The position numbers were made by a program, and so were the translations under genes. A stretch of DNA of 64,000 nt from positions 17,646,501 to 17,710,500 of the forward strand of contig NC_079886.1 in the NCBI RefSeq assembly GCF_029227915.1, given 5' to 3'. Each line of letters starts with the position of its first letter. Within the stretch, counting starts at the first letter, position 1. Source of the stretch: Hydractinia symbiolongicarpus (lineage: Eukaryota; Cnidaria; Hydrozoa; Anthoathecata; Hydractiniidae). Below are positions 1-11,000 of the stretch, piece after piece. The notes beneath the pieces were generated by a model. That model searched no databases and was not told the origin of the DNA. It saw only the letters and a program-made list of their open reading frames with translations.

Positions 1-68
1 GTTTTACCGTAAAAGGTACGGAATCTTACTTATGGCAGATTTTCTCCAAATTTTGACATTTATTTTAG

Positions 69-353
69 GTCGTGTTGGACCAGGAGATACAGGGCTAATA
101 CATGACGCCTTGTTTGATCAAACAGGACCTATGGCGTTATTATGCAGCCGCCCATGATGCATTTGGATATCTTTATACGTCACATAGTGTTGGACCTGGA
201 TACAATTATTTAGGTCGCGAGAAGTTAGATAAAAGTAACTGTATGGCTGGTCAGGTTAGTGGGCTTGACTTTTGGAAGGAAGAATTAAAGAAATTCGATG
301 TCATAATTAATTTACCTGGCCTACAAAATGCTGCAACAAAAATTAGGTTATAA
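69..353 (+). pseudogene. Terminal exon of an unrecognised protein, with one frameshift
   Basis: A splice acceptor (TATTTTAG) precedes 69. From 71 one frame reads sensibly (VGPGDTGLIHDALFDQTGPM) to the ATG at 131-133, and a second frame continues equally sensibly from 138 (YYAAAHDAFGYLYTSH...) to the stop at 351-353. A single surplus T near 137 separates them, so this is either a one-base lesion in a last exon or a sequencing error. The reading is rich in Gly, Tyr and His (HDAFGYLY, GPGYNYLG, then CMAGQVSGLDFW) and has no membrane segment. I do not recognise the family. Upstream exons lie outside the window. Confidence 0.4.
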
Positions 354-3300
354 CGAATTACCAGTCCGCGTGTTCGGTTCCGAAAAACGGGGTTGATAAA
401 CATTTATTTTACACTGAGAAGGAGTACACGCATCCCTGGCTTACGTGCAAGTACATAGGAAAAATCACCAAACGCAACAACAATAGTCTGTGTAACGAAG
501 CAACATGTTCTTTGTACAACATTCAACTTTTCGTTGCTTTCATTGTGACTTCTGCTACACATTATCATTTAGAATATTATACCAGTAGAAGATGTATGTT
601 ATTTTTAGTACGTTGATAATATATTACATACGGGTAAACAAGCAAAGTGTTGGTGCATTAGACCGATTTTAATGAATGCGCAAAATCCGGACACAATCAC
701 CCGGTCTACAATATTGGCGGCCCTTCGCTGACGTCATAAAATTCAAATTATCATATCCCCATCATACATGAAAAATTTTAGTTTTGGTATTTTGACTGGA
801 TTTTCTAGTAGTTTAATCTAACGGCGGCGGTTTGCAGTTATGACAAAGTCAGTGTACAGCTTTAACCACGTGATTCATAGGTCACTTCTACCGATAGCAT
901 GTGGTTTCTTTCTCTTATACATAAACCCTCAAACGAAACTAGCGGTCAAATCTTTTTATATTAATCCACTATACTTCTTCGAGGTGAGTTTTACTACGGA
1001 CTAGGTGCTTCTTAGATAAAATAAAGTACTTTTATCTTTTGTAATCAATCTTGGTTGCTTTTCATGATTATCGAAGAATTTCAGCAACTATCATTATTTT
1101 TATCCTGATTATGATTGCGTTTTTGTGTTCCTCCCGAGAACATACTTTTCTCTAATCCCAAATAATGAGAGTTCTGAAAACGCGGTCAACGCATTAAAAA
1201 CTCTTCCTTGAAGTACGCCAAATACTTCACTGGAAAACTTCCATGAAACATGATAATATAATCTCGTAATAATGTGTTAATGTAGAAAAACTCGAGCGAC
1301 ATGTTATAACTGGTACTTTTTGTACCATTTTAGGTATTTACGCGACACGATTTGTCGTATACTTCAAATTGTATGCGAAAAAGCGTACCGTGTATCCATC
1401 TCTTATTATCCAAGGGGCTGTTTAAATAAGAGTAGGAACGGGCCGATTACCGTTTGCTGGGAAGATTTTGATCCGCCCATGGAATATGGAAATAAGTGTG
1501 CGGTAATTTTTTTCTTCTTTTAAATAAAATATGAGAAAAATTATTACGTTTGTCCTGGAACGGTTTTTTTTATAATTAGAAAACGTCCTGCCTGATTTAT
1601 GCTCCCGTTTTTTTTTTAACGGGGTCGCATTTAACGGGGAAAAATGTTTCATATAAACGGTAAGTCCAAGCTCTAATGCAAACAGCCCCTAAATATTTTA
1701 TCTTTAAAAACTTATAACTGATTTTTTAAGCAACTACTCGTCTCAGCATGTCGCATTTTTTCCTGATGCGCCAAATGCATATTAGATACAGTTGGAAATA
1801 GATCGTGAATCGGTTTGCGCTTTGATGAAATCCCTAACAGCCATGAGTAAATACATTCAACATATTTTTTTTTACATAGAATTACAACAGTGAAGTTAAA
1901 TTTGAAAAACCCACTTTAGCTGTGATGTTATATTAATTATTAAAACTATAAACTTGAAAATAAAAATCTTAACACAAAGTAAATTGAAGATTTATTAAAG
2001 TTTATTAATTCCAGAAGATTTAGTTGAAAAAATAATAATGTTGAAACAATTATTATTTACGTGAGTACATTTTCTAATTTGTAAATAGTAATTTTTAAAG
2101 GAGACGCGAACCACAAACTATTTTGTGGCAGCCAGAAAATAAATTTTAAGCGAAAGAAAATCACCAAGTAAAAAAACTATATTTCACGACTAACTACCTA
2201 TATATCTTTCTAACAACATTTTTACAGAAATTCCATGGCTGTATGGGGTGAAAATAAGTAGGTTTTAAATGTACTTTTTATTAAACATCAAGAATAACAT
2301 TTTTTACTTGAGATAACCAAGAATATTTTACGTACTATAGTAGTAACAGCTTTTTATAACCTTCGTTTAAACTTCTTTAAACTAAAGAAATATCTGTCAT
2401 AACCAACAACAATATTTTTTATGTTTTGAGTCCTTTTTCCACAACATACTACACTTCGAACGATAAAATTTGTTATCATGATATGGCACCAGCTTTGAAT
2501 AAATATACAGACCGGAAACCTTCAATAACAAATCGAACGTGCAATACGGTGGCTTCATCTTTTTTCTTTGTTTTTTTTTTACTTTCTTTATCTTTACTCG
2601 CTATTTTATTGGCAAGTTAGGTAGTACAAAATAATAAAAATATGTTCTTTACATGTTGTTTAACATTTTTGCCATTTTCATCTTCAACTTTGTGTACATT
2701 GACCCGTGACAATCACAATAAAGAGAAATATATCCCATTGTTTTTGAATTTAGCCACCCGTTTGACAAATGCGTAAAAATACTCAATTATAAATAATTCA
2801 GCACTCACAAAATGCAAACAAAATGATGTATGGTTTATAGTTATAGTTTATGGAGCGGGTGAGCAAGCCAATCATTCTGGTCTTTAAAATCAACACTTAT
2901 CATAAACTTTTATTCAGCAGCCGTGCCGCAGCGCAGTTCGCCTCTTCTTTAAATGTGTGTAGCTATTATTCCACATTCTTTTTAGTTCTTGTTGCAAATT
3001 GGAATGTCCTTTTGCTCGATTTTGAATCTATCGTTGGAAATAAAATTACACTTTGTGTAAACTTTTACCGGGAGGTTTTCCCTAAAAGTTTGTTATAATC
3101 AAAACAATTTCTCATCCAGCTGAAGCAGTATATTTTTCTTTCAAGACTTTATATTTATACTTATTTTCTTTGAAAAATCCCCCCCCCCCCCCGTAACTTT
3201 GTAAATTATTATAAACAACTCTTTTAAATCTATCTTTTAAACAACAAAAACTCCGCAAATAGCTTACAATTCCGTGGGTGATAACTTATTCTAGTCACGG

Positions 3301-3537
3301 GAGCTCCTTGAGGTTAAGTTCAAAATTAGCTCTGGACTCGTTTGGTGACATGATGGTATCTGATTGGTTTTTTTGAGATATTTTTTACACAGAAGAAAGT
3401 ATTTATCATTTTGAATTACGAAGAATCCGAATATGCTACTATTGCATTAGAAAACGAGGGATATAGCTACCTATAACTAAGAGGAACATATTCCGGCTGT
3501 CTATTGAAAGTACTTCATTAACCAGCTTTTGTCAAAG
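354..3537. other. Intergenic AT-rich DNA without a recognised gene
   Basis: No frame here carries a protein signature I recognise; open frames are short and low-complexity. It holds a C homopolymer of about 14 bases at 3179-3192 and one copy of a dispersed repeat at about 2830-2962 (listed separately). Confidence 0.5.
2830..2962 (+). repeat. Dispersed repeat family A, copy 1
   Basis: This stretch closely resembles 22440-22578. Both contain CTGGTCTTTAAAATCAACAC, then a CAGCAGCCGTGCC block and a GCGCAGTTCGCCTCT block in the same order and spacing. A weaker relative (a TTTGACAAATG block, then CTGGTCTTTGATATTAATCC) lies around 44600-44890, and the TTTGACAAATGCG block also occurs here just upstream (about 2760). 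The family has no coding signature; it may be a non-autonomous element. Confidence 0.6.
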
Positions 3538-3546
3538 ATTTTTAAA
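3538..3546. repeat. Target-site duplication, left
   Basis: ATTTTTAAA, identical to 6362-6370 immediately outside the right TIR. Confidence 0.85.
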
Positions 3547-3650
3547 CGAAGTGGCTACAAATACGTGACCGTACTTCTTCTTTTTTTGCTAGAAGTACGG
3601 CATTCATGTATTTTTACTTTTTTTTGCTAGAAGTACGGCATTCACGTATG
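3547..3650 (+). repeat. MULE terminal inverted repeat, left
   Basis: Pairs with 6263-6361. It contains GCTAGAAGTACGGCATTCA twice as a sub-terminal direct repeat, separated by a T-rich spacer. Confidence 0.85.
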
Positions 3651-3981
3651 TCTTTTTTCTAGAAGTCGTTTGGCCAGCGGGTTGGTTGGAGAGTTGACGA
3701 TGAAAAGATATTTTCTTTTTAAGTTTTTTTCTGTATTAGGAGCTTTTATTTACATCTCTACAACTTTGACTACGTATGCTACAAGGCTGATTTTATGTTT
3801 CCAGGCTATAGTCATGTTAAGAATATTATCAAGAAGATATGATGCTCTTATTAGTCAAAAATGAGGAACATTGAGGATGAAACGAAAACACATTATTCTT
3901 TTTAAAAAAGCGTTAGGAAAATCTTATAGCATTTTTGCAAATGTACGTGTGTGCGTTTACAACGAAAACGAAAACAAAAAT

Positions 3982-6099
3982 TTAGTTTCCACGAAAAAAA
4001 TTGCTTTTCCTATTGTTTAAAGCATTCTCGGCAGAACCATATGCGTCTCGCCGGTATTTTTTTCCAATACAGGACAAATGGTACCAACCGTCACATCCAA
4101 CGGATTGGGATTCTTCCAAAGGATTTCGGCAAGTCTTACAAAGCCAATTTTGTTTTCTCTTTGAAAATCTCAATAGCTCTTTCCAGGCTTGATTTTCTGA
4201 GCATTCTTTAATAAAGGTTAATTGAAAAAATTGATCTGTCAATTTAGGGTTTAGGTTGTTTCGGAGATGTTTTTTTGTGATTAACAACGCGCCAATGATA
4301 ACCTCTTCAATAATGCTTTTATCATTCGTGATACACTTTAATAAATCTAAACAAACATTTGAACTTTATTTTATTTCTACATAACGCGCAATACTTGGTG
4401 TATCAGAAACAATTTCTTTCGATCAATAACTGGCAGTGACACATATGGAATGAGTTTTTCACTCTTTTTCTTGGGAAGACCAATGGCATTAAATAATCCT
4501 TTTGGTCTTCCTTTTTTGGCATCTTCGGTGGAAGCTTTATGACGGAAAACTCTACATTGAAACAAAATTCGGAAATTTGAAAAAATAATTAACTCTGTTT
4601 ATACAAAAATGGAAATCGATTATTACCTGAACATGCATCTTTAGGAGGCTTAACGGATTTGCACTCTACACTTGTTACCCCATCCGTATTTCTACCTAAA
4701 AACGTAATACTAAAATCTTAAGAAATGACGACAAGAAATATACAAAAATGTTGGAAATAAACAAATACCAAATATTTGTTTGTTTTGTGTGATCTCACCT
4801 TTTTTTTTACCGAACAACTTTCTGGACTAATTGCTCCGCCTTCGTCAAGATACTTTTCTGCGGCTTTTTTATCGCAGTTAAATTCGATTAATTCAATTTT
4901 TTCCAACAGGTCCAATCATAATGACTTCAACTAGATGATGCAAAGGATTGAACTTTTTGAAGCAATCTGTCATTCTGACAATTGTATCCTTGTCTTCGTT
5001 TAAGACAGTCCAATTTCAGACTCGCCATTGCCAACCACGCATAGTAAGATGTACACGGGCATCCTCAGATCATTTAACCTATATGTTGCATCAAGCATCA
5101 ATAAATCTGGTTAGGTGTTAAATGTCTTCTTCATAATATCATCCGGATAGTAAATGGCGTTCAATGTATTGCTGTGGTCAACAAGTACCTCCACAGTTGC
5201 CCTAAAAAATTTTGCTAGTTATTATCTTACATTTATTTTCGCATCGGAATTTTTTATTATGGAAGAATACTAACTACACTCACTTTCATTCAAATTTACC
5301 TGGCACACTTTTCATTTCTTCGAGTAGCTGTTGTACATTATTTCGGCCACTCTCGTTGTTTTTTGAGCTCATGTTATGAAGGTCTTTCAAGATAACATTT
5401 TTCCCACACAGATTGGAAATATGGTTTTGAATTAGTTTTTTGTTGGCTTTCACTTTTAACATTTGTGACGCCTGCAGCAAAAGTTTTCATAATCAACCTT
5501 CCGTTGTTTAGGCAAATGCTCAAAACATTCCTGTAAGGAAAAACGGAATATTTATCTCGTCGCAACTATGCTATACGGTCAGATTTTCTCTAAGCATACA
5601 ATCGAGGTAACTTACTTTAGTTACAGGATGTTTATGTTCCCCTGTAATTGATTTCACATACAGTTTTTGTCCAGAACTATTTATTCTCACTTTGTAAGTT
5701 CTAAAATTTATAATTCAGAAGGTACAAGCATTGGCAAGTGCACTGGTAAAGAAATTACATAATCTAGTTATCTCAGTTAATAATTAATGAGCTGCAAAAA
5801 AGTGATAGTAATGTAATATTTTCACAGAAAAATAATTTTTAAAACGAAAAAAATACGGATATCAATCTTATATAAAAAAAACTTACGCATTATGTTTGCG
5901 CTTTCCAGTGGCAGCTGATTTGAATTCTTTTTCCCTATGGATGCAAGCGTAGTCTATTTCGGCATACTTTAACTCTTCCTTAAGAACTTTCTTGCTAGCT
6001 CTTTTTGCTGCACTTTCTACTGATCTTGAACTCCTTACATACAGTTGTGTAAAAGTTGACTTTTCATGCTTGTTAATAGCCTTTAGCAATTCGTCAAAA
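3982..6099 (-). pseudogene. MULE transposase (ZSWIM3-like/MULE family) with PHD-type finger, disrupted
   Basis: The gene reads right to left. The first coding exon (about 6099-5886; KSTFTQLYVRSSRSVESAAK, then YACIHREKEFKS) is typical of the N-terminus of MULE/ZSWIM-type transposases. Two further exons with good GT-AG boundaries follow in frame (about 5698-5618, ending GEHKHPVTK; and from about 5534, HLPKQRKVDYEN). A one-base frameshift in a T run near 5485 moves to the frame with NKKLIQNHISNLCGK and VILKDLHNM. The catalytic-domain signature LDATYRLNDLRMPVY lies near 5040-5110, but the following region is internally deleted. Downstream are a conserved block (GRPKGLFNAIGLPKK, 4377-4565) and a C4HC3-like PHD-type finger (WLCKTCRNPL...CDGWYHLSC, about 4050-4170), common at the C-terminus of this lineage. 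It would have been a nuclear DDE-type cut-and-paste enzyme; this copy is dead. Confidence 0.8.
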
Positions 6100-6262
6100 C
6101 TACAAATTCATTACCAACATTCATTTTCAATAAATTAGTTTTTTTAATCAACAACAATTCTTTCACTTGTAAATAACTCACGAGGAATGCTATTTCGCAC
6201 CTTCTGCACGTCATGCGCGAAGGGCGTCAGCGGTGATTTTATGTACGCTGACCAGCATTTTT

Positions 6263-6361
6263 CGCATTCACGTACTTCTAGCAAAAAAAGTAAAAATATG
6301 TGAATGCCGTACTTCTAGCCAAGAAAAGTAAAAGTACGGTCACGTACTTGTAGGCACTTCG
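6263..6361 (-). repeat. MULE terminal inverted repeat, right
   Basis: Reverse complement of the left TIR, with the same internal GCTAGAAGTACG sub-repeats; a few substitutions relative to the left end. Confidence 0.85.
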
Positions 6362-6370
6362 ATTTTTAAA
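6362..6370. repeat. Target-site duplication, right
   Basis: ATTTTTAAA, identical to 3538-3546. Confidence 0.85.
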
Positions 6371-8029
6371 ATGCTGAATAAACAGCTAATCAGTAATCTA
6401 GAGAGAAGTATGAAGCGAAACCTCGCCACCCTTTGTTACTGTTTTACAAGTTAGCTTACAAAAAGTTAGTCGCATGTAATGCACATGTTTTCTACCGTCC
6501 GGCGGAAATGTCAACTTAGTCTAAATATGTAAACATTAAACCAGGTGTCATATACACGTGGGTACAAAATGGTACAATTTGTTTGAGTTCTCTTTCCTGT
6601 GAAAAGTGTTTTTTCGATCAATCTGGGCCACTCGCCGATCAGGTTAGTATTTTTTTAAATATTCAACCAACACAATAGATATGCAATCAGCAAGCGATCA
6701 GCCATATGATACTGTAACTTCTCCATCAGGTTGTTCGCTATTGAAAATCGCTTTCTTGTAGTTTAGATTGTTTTGATTAAAACAGTAAAAAATATTTTTT
6801 TTCGGTAACCCACGGTTAAATTTTAATTTACTTATTTACATGTGTAAATTTTAAACAGCGGTGTCAAAAAGGCGTTTCCTTATTTTCAGACTTTGCATGT
6901 TTTTAAAGTGTGTGCACTTCAAGTCTTTTATTTAAGAGTTTATTCTTCTGGACATTTTGCAGAAACCAGATCGCAAAAGTTTATTCATTTAAAAGATTTA
7001 ACATTGATTTGTTTGAACAAGCCCGTCTATTTCAAGATTTTTATTGATCAAATGTATATTGAAAATAAACAAAAAAGTATTTTAACACCAACCATTTATT
7101 TTTTTTGAATACGAACTAAATATACTTAAAACCTGACATTTATCTAGCCTTTTCTCGGGTAAAACGGTCGAGTTACTTAGATGAGCCTCAGGAGAACGAA
7201 AAAATGTTTTGATTTAACGAATGCTGGAGTAACCCAATTTTCGAGTTACCGGGATTTACTTCATGAATGAAATCTTAGCAGTTTTGACAAGATCCACAAA
7301 ATTATTCCTACTAAAACTTTTTTTGCTGTCTAGGTGCAACGTCCTTTCTTAATAACCCTTTTTTGCGACCTCAATTTAAATCTGATGTCGTTAAGACATT
7401 TCAGATCAGCGAATTCCAAAAGCTGCACTATCACTGTATTACTGTTGAGTTAAAATTCTTATAAATTCAGCGAAAAATAATTTTTCATTATAATAATTTA
7501 TTTAAAATAACCCTTTTTACAGAATTTCAATTTAAAAAATGATAAGTCAAATAAGGTCTTTATCTGATTTATTTTCAAAATATAATTTTTTAATAACTTC
7601 AGTTTCAATAGAAACTCTTGCAAAAGCCTGTCATTACCCGGTCATAGCTAGCTGCTCAGCCAGGGAAGCCTAAGCATAATGGCCAGTTATGAAAGTCAGA
7701 TTTATTAATTTTCACTGCATTCTCATATTTTTTTTAGGTTTTTACTATTGGGCGGAATGCATGAGTGTGTACAAGCGTTGTCCGTTGAGTAAGTTAAAGT
7801 TGTTTTATTTTTGTTGACCCATTACTATTCTCAAAAGGTTGGTATTGAGTCTTCAAGGAACACAGTTCATATGAGAAGCCTAATTGATGCCATACATTTG
7901 ATTTCTTCTTGCATTCGTCCAGATTAAACGGGCAATTTTCTGTTTATAATTATCTGAAGCTATAAAGGGGTTCTTTCTACGCTCGATAAAGAAGTTTAAC
8001 AAAGGAAAGGATTCCATTCTAATAACAGA
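6371..8029. other. Intergenic DNA upstream of the Cys-loop receptor gene
   Basis: No recognisable gene. Around 7150-7260 there are several CGAGTTAC and AACGAATG motifs resembling the pogo-type MITE at 16117-16460, so this may be a decayed relative. An acceptor- and donor-flanked short open stretch at about 7739-7789 could be a 5' exon of the receptor gene, but nothing confirms it. Confidence 0.35.
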
Positions 8030-11000
8030 ATGGGCAAGAGAAGTTTGTTATCCTTTCAAAACAACAATTTCATCATTATTTCTTGTGTTTTTAACAGTGA
8101 TCACGATTTCGAAGTGGCTGAACAGTTTCGAAAATTACTGGTTAACTATGACAAAAGAATGCGACCAAATTATATGGGTATTATTTTTTTTATTAAAAAA
8201 ACAATGTACACTGTATATTTCGGACAAGTAAAATCTATATTTAAATCGCCTCTCACCAATGAAACGATTCGCTATTTGAAATATATAGAGAGTTTTTTGG
8301 CTTGTAGATAAGAATATACATACAGCTCTAATTCAACTTCTACATTATTTTATCATTTCTTTTCTTGTGTCCTGTTTTTCAAACAAAAGCAACAATATAT
8401 TTTCAGGTAATATCACAACTGTCGATGTGGATATAGCAATTTTGAGTTTTGGTGCAATAAGCGAGCTTAAAATGGTAAGTGAGTCAATTAATATCACTCG
8501 ATACTGCTGCCATCTTGGCGCAAAGAAAGTAGACTATTATCCAATTACCAAATAAATTTTTTTTTATAATTGATAGCATAAAATCAAGCATGAGCACTCT
8601 TGAAATATCGAGATAGCGATCATGCATATAGAGTGTCATTTTATATTCACCTAAGTGAAAACACTCTAACAAACATTCGAAATGTAGACTGGCGTGTGAT
8701 AGAAAACGACAACAAAACTAAAAAGTGCTTTAAATAGTCCCTTTCGAGAACAGTCAATATCAAAATTAAAAAATATGAGCTTACAATATAAAAACCTTTC
8801 TTTTTTAGACGTTCTTACTTGATATTTTTCTTCGTCAAAAATGGATCGACTATCGGCTGCGTCATAACATGACAAACAAAATCATTCCGCTATTAGGGCG
8901 AAACACACCACCGGACTTTATTTGGACTCCGGACACACATTTCATCAACGCTATAAAAGCAATAAAGCATACAGTTACTGTGAGTAACGAAAAACTTGAT
9001 ATATACCCGGATGGAACCGTGTTCTGGGGAACAAGGTAATACTGTCAAATATTATACAAAGAATCGAGTTTATTACGGAGTTTCATTCGACGCAGATCTG
9101 GCACTAGAGAAGCGCTTGTAGGGACAAATGTTGAACCTCCCCCCGCAGTCACTTTTTTCTTTATATACTTACTTTTGAACTGGTGTTTTATTTATACAAT
9201 AATTTAAAGGAAAGCTATTCAGTACTGACATAAGAGCGTATATTATTAAGAAGAGACAAGCTTCCGCGAAAAGTTGTATTAAACAAGAATTCAATTTTTT
9301 TTATTTAGCATTCGCTAGAAAATTTACCGACTTTTTTATACGCCAACATGCAAATTAAAAATTTTCAAAACTAGCTGTATCTGACTCTGCTCTGTATTAT
9401 TTATCATTGGTGAAGAAACTTATTCTTGAATTTCAATGCAGTTTTCCTTAGGGTCACTCAAATATCGATTTTTATTTGTTTTAACGCATTTGCGCCAATG
9501 GGTGGGTTGGTAAGTGCCTATAATGCGAAAAATTGTATCACAAACACAATGATTTCCTAACATTGCTAACCTTGTATAGAAATGAATACAGTGTAATGCC
9601 AAATCCAACTTTACTTTAAAATTGTGCGCCTCAATGTTGCATATGAACAATTTTGACTCGTAAAAAAAGGGATTCCTGCATTGAGAATGATATTTTTGTA
9701 TGTTAAAGAGGATGAAAATTTGTTTATCAAGGTTTTTGGATTTTTTTAGATTCTTTTTTCCTTTTCACGATATTAAGCTTACTGTCGAACTTATGACATT
9801 GTCATCACTGATGTAATAAGGCAGCAAGCTCAAATTAACACTTGAGATATCTTGCAAATTCACATAATATCAAATCGTTTAAACAGCGTTGGCTTTAATG
9901 TTGATGATATGTTGACATTTGTAAAGTTTTATTGTTTAAAAATGTCCTCATCTTTAAATTATATGATAAAATGTAATTTCAGCATTTTTCAAAACTTACT
10001 TACGACATCATAAGATGCTGAATTTTAAGTAATCTAAACATGAACACTAACCCTAACCCTAACCCATGAATTTAAGAATAAAAAAATATTTTTTAAAAAA
10101 GTTTCAAAGGAATCAACAAACAACTTCTTTTTCCCTACAACATATAAAAATACCATCTTCAATGCAAGAACTTTTTTAAGCGTATTATGAAAATGTAAGA
10201 TGTTATGCATGCATTTCTTACCTCTTGTTGTAGCATTACCCAGCTATGAAAAACTGATCATTAAATTTATTTAGGCTAACAAAACAAAAAATCAAAATTT
10301 CTCCCTACAAGCGCTTAGCTAGTGCCCAACCCTGCGCGGTTTTAAATTCGTAACAGAAACAGGAGTAAAGTGGGATTCTCTGTTTTTTTTATTATTTTTT
10401 AATTTAGAGTGACGTTAGTTGCTACATGCGATATGGATTTCAAAACATACCCGATGGATATTCAAACTTGTGGCATTGCATTGGAAAGCTGTAAGCAGAT
10501 TTTTTTGTTAACCTACGCAATCTAAGAAATGTTTTGAAATTGTTGGTGCGAGTGCTCGCAATACACCGATTAATTTTAACCTTCGCAGATGAATTTTGCC
10601 CTTTTCGTGATATAAAATTGATCTATTCTAAAATTCTCGGTGTAGATAGACAAACTGTTTATATTGTATTAAAGAGCACTAGCAGCACCATTTATTTAAA
10701 AGTTACATGTTAGCCAAACGATTATTATATAATCCCTTGGTTAAAATGCGCCTGTGAATGCTACTGCCTCATTTAAAAGATAAAATTGTTCACTTAAAAC
10801 AAATATAAATTTTTGTTCTCCGTAGCTACTTTCAAAATCTAAACAACGTGAACATACTAACTTTCTTTCAGTTTTTTCTGCGTCAGGACTATGATGTAAA
10901 ACATGATCAGATCGAAAAAAAATGGATTGGCTGTTGCAAGAATTGTGCTACGCTTAGATTTGCTTTCTATAATTCTCTTCAAAAAGTAAAAAGCTGTGTT

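Larger units (their letters stand above)
3547..6361. mobile_element. Complete Mutator-like element (MULE), 2815 bp, with perfect 9-bp TSD
   Basis: The left end (from 3547, CGAAGTGGCTACAA) and the reverse complement of the right end (from 6361, CGAAGTGCCTACAA) match for about 100 bp with few differences. Inside each TIR a GCTAGAAGTACG motif is repeated. Both ends are flanked by the same 9 bases, ATTTTTAAA (3538-3546 and 6362-6370), the duplication length typical of Mutator elements. The interior encodes a MULE-type transposase on the minus strand that is frameshifted and internally deleted, so this copy is probably non-autonomous though its ends are intact. Confidence 0.9.

Noticed and set aside
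1320-3864. Several 60-90-codon open frames between the first exon and the MULE
   Set aside because: Low-complexity, AT-driven readings without splice context, family motifs or conservation.
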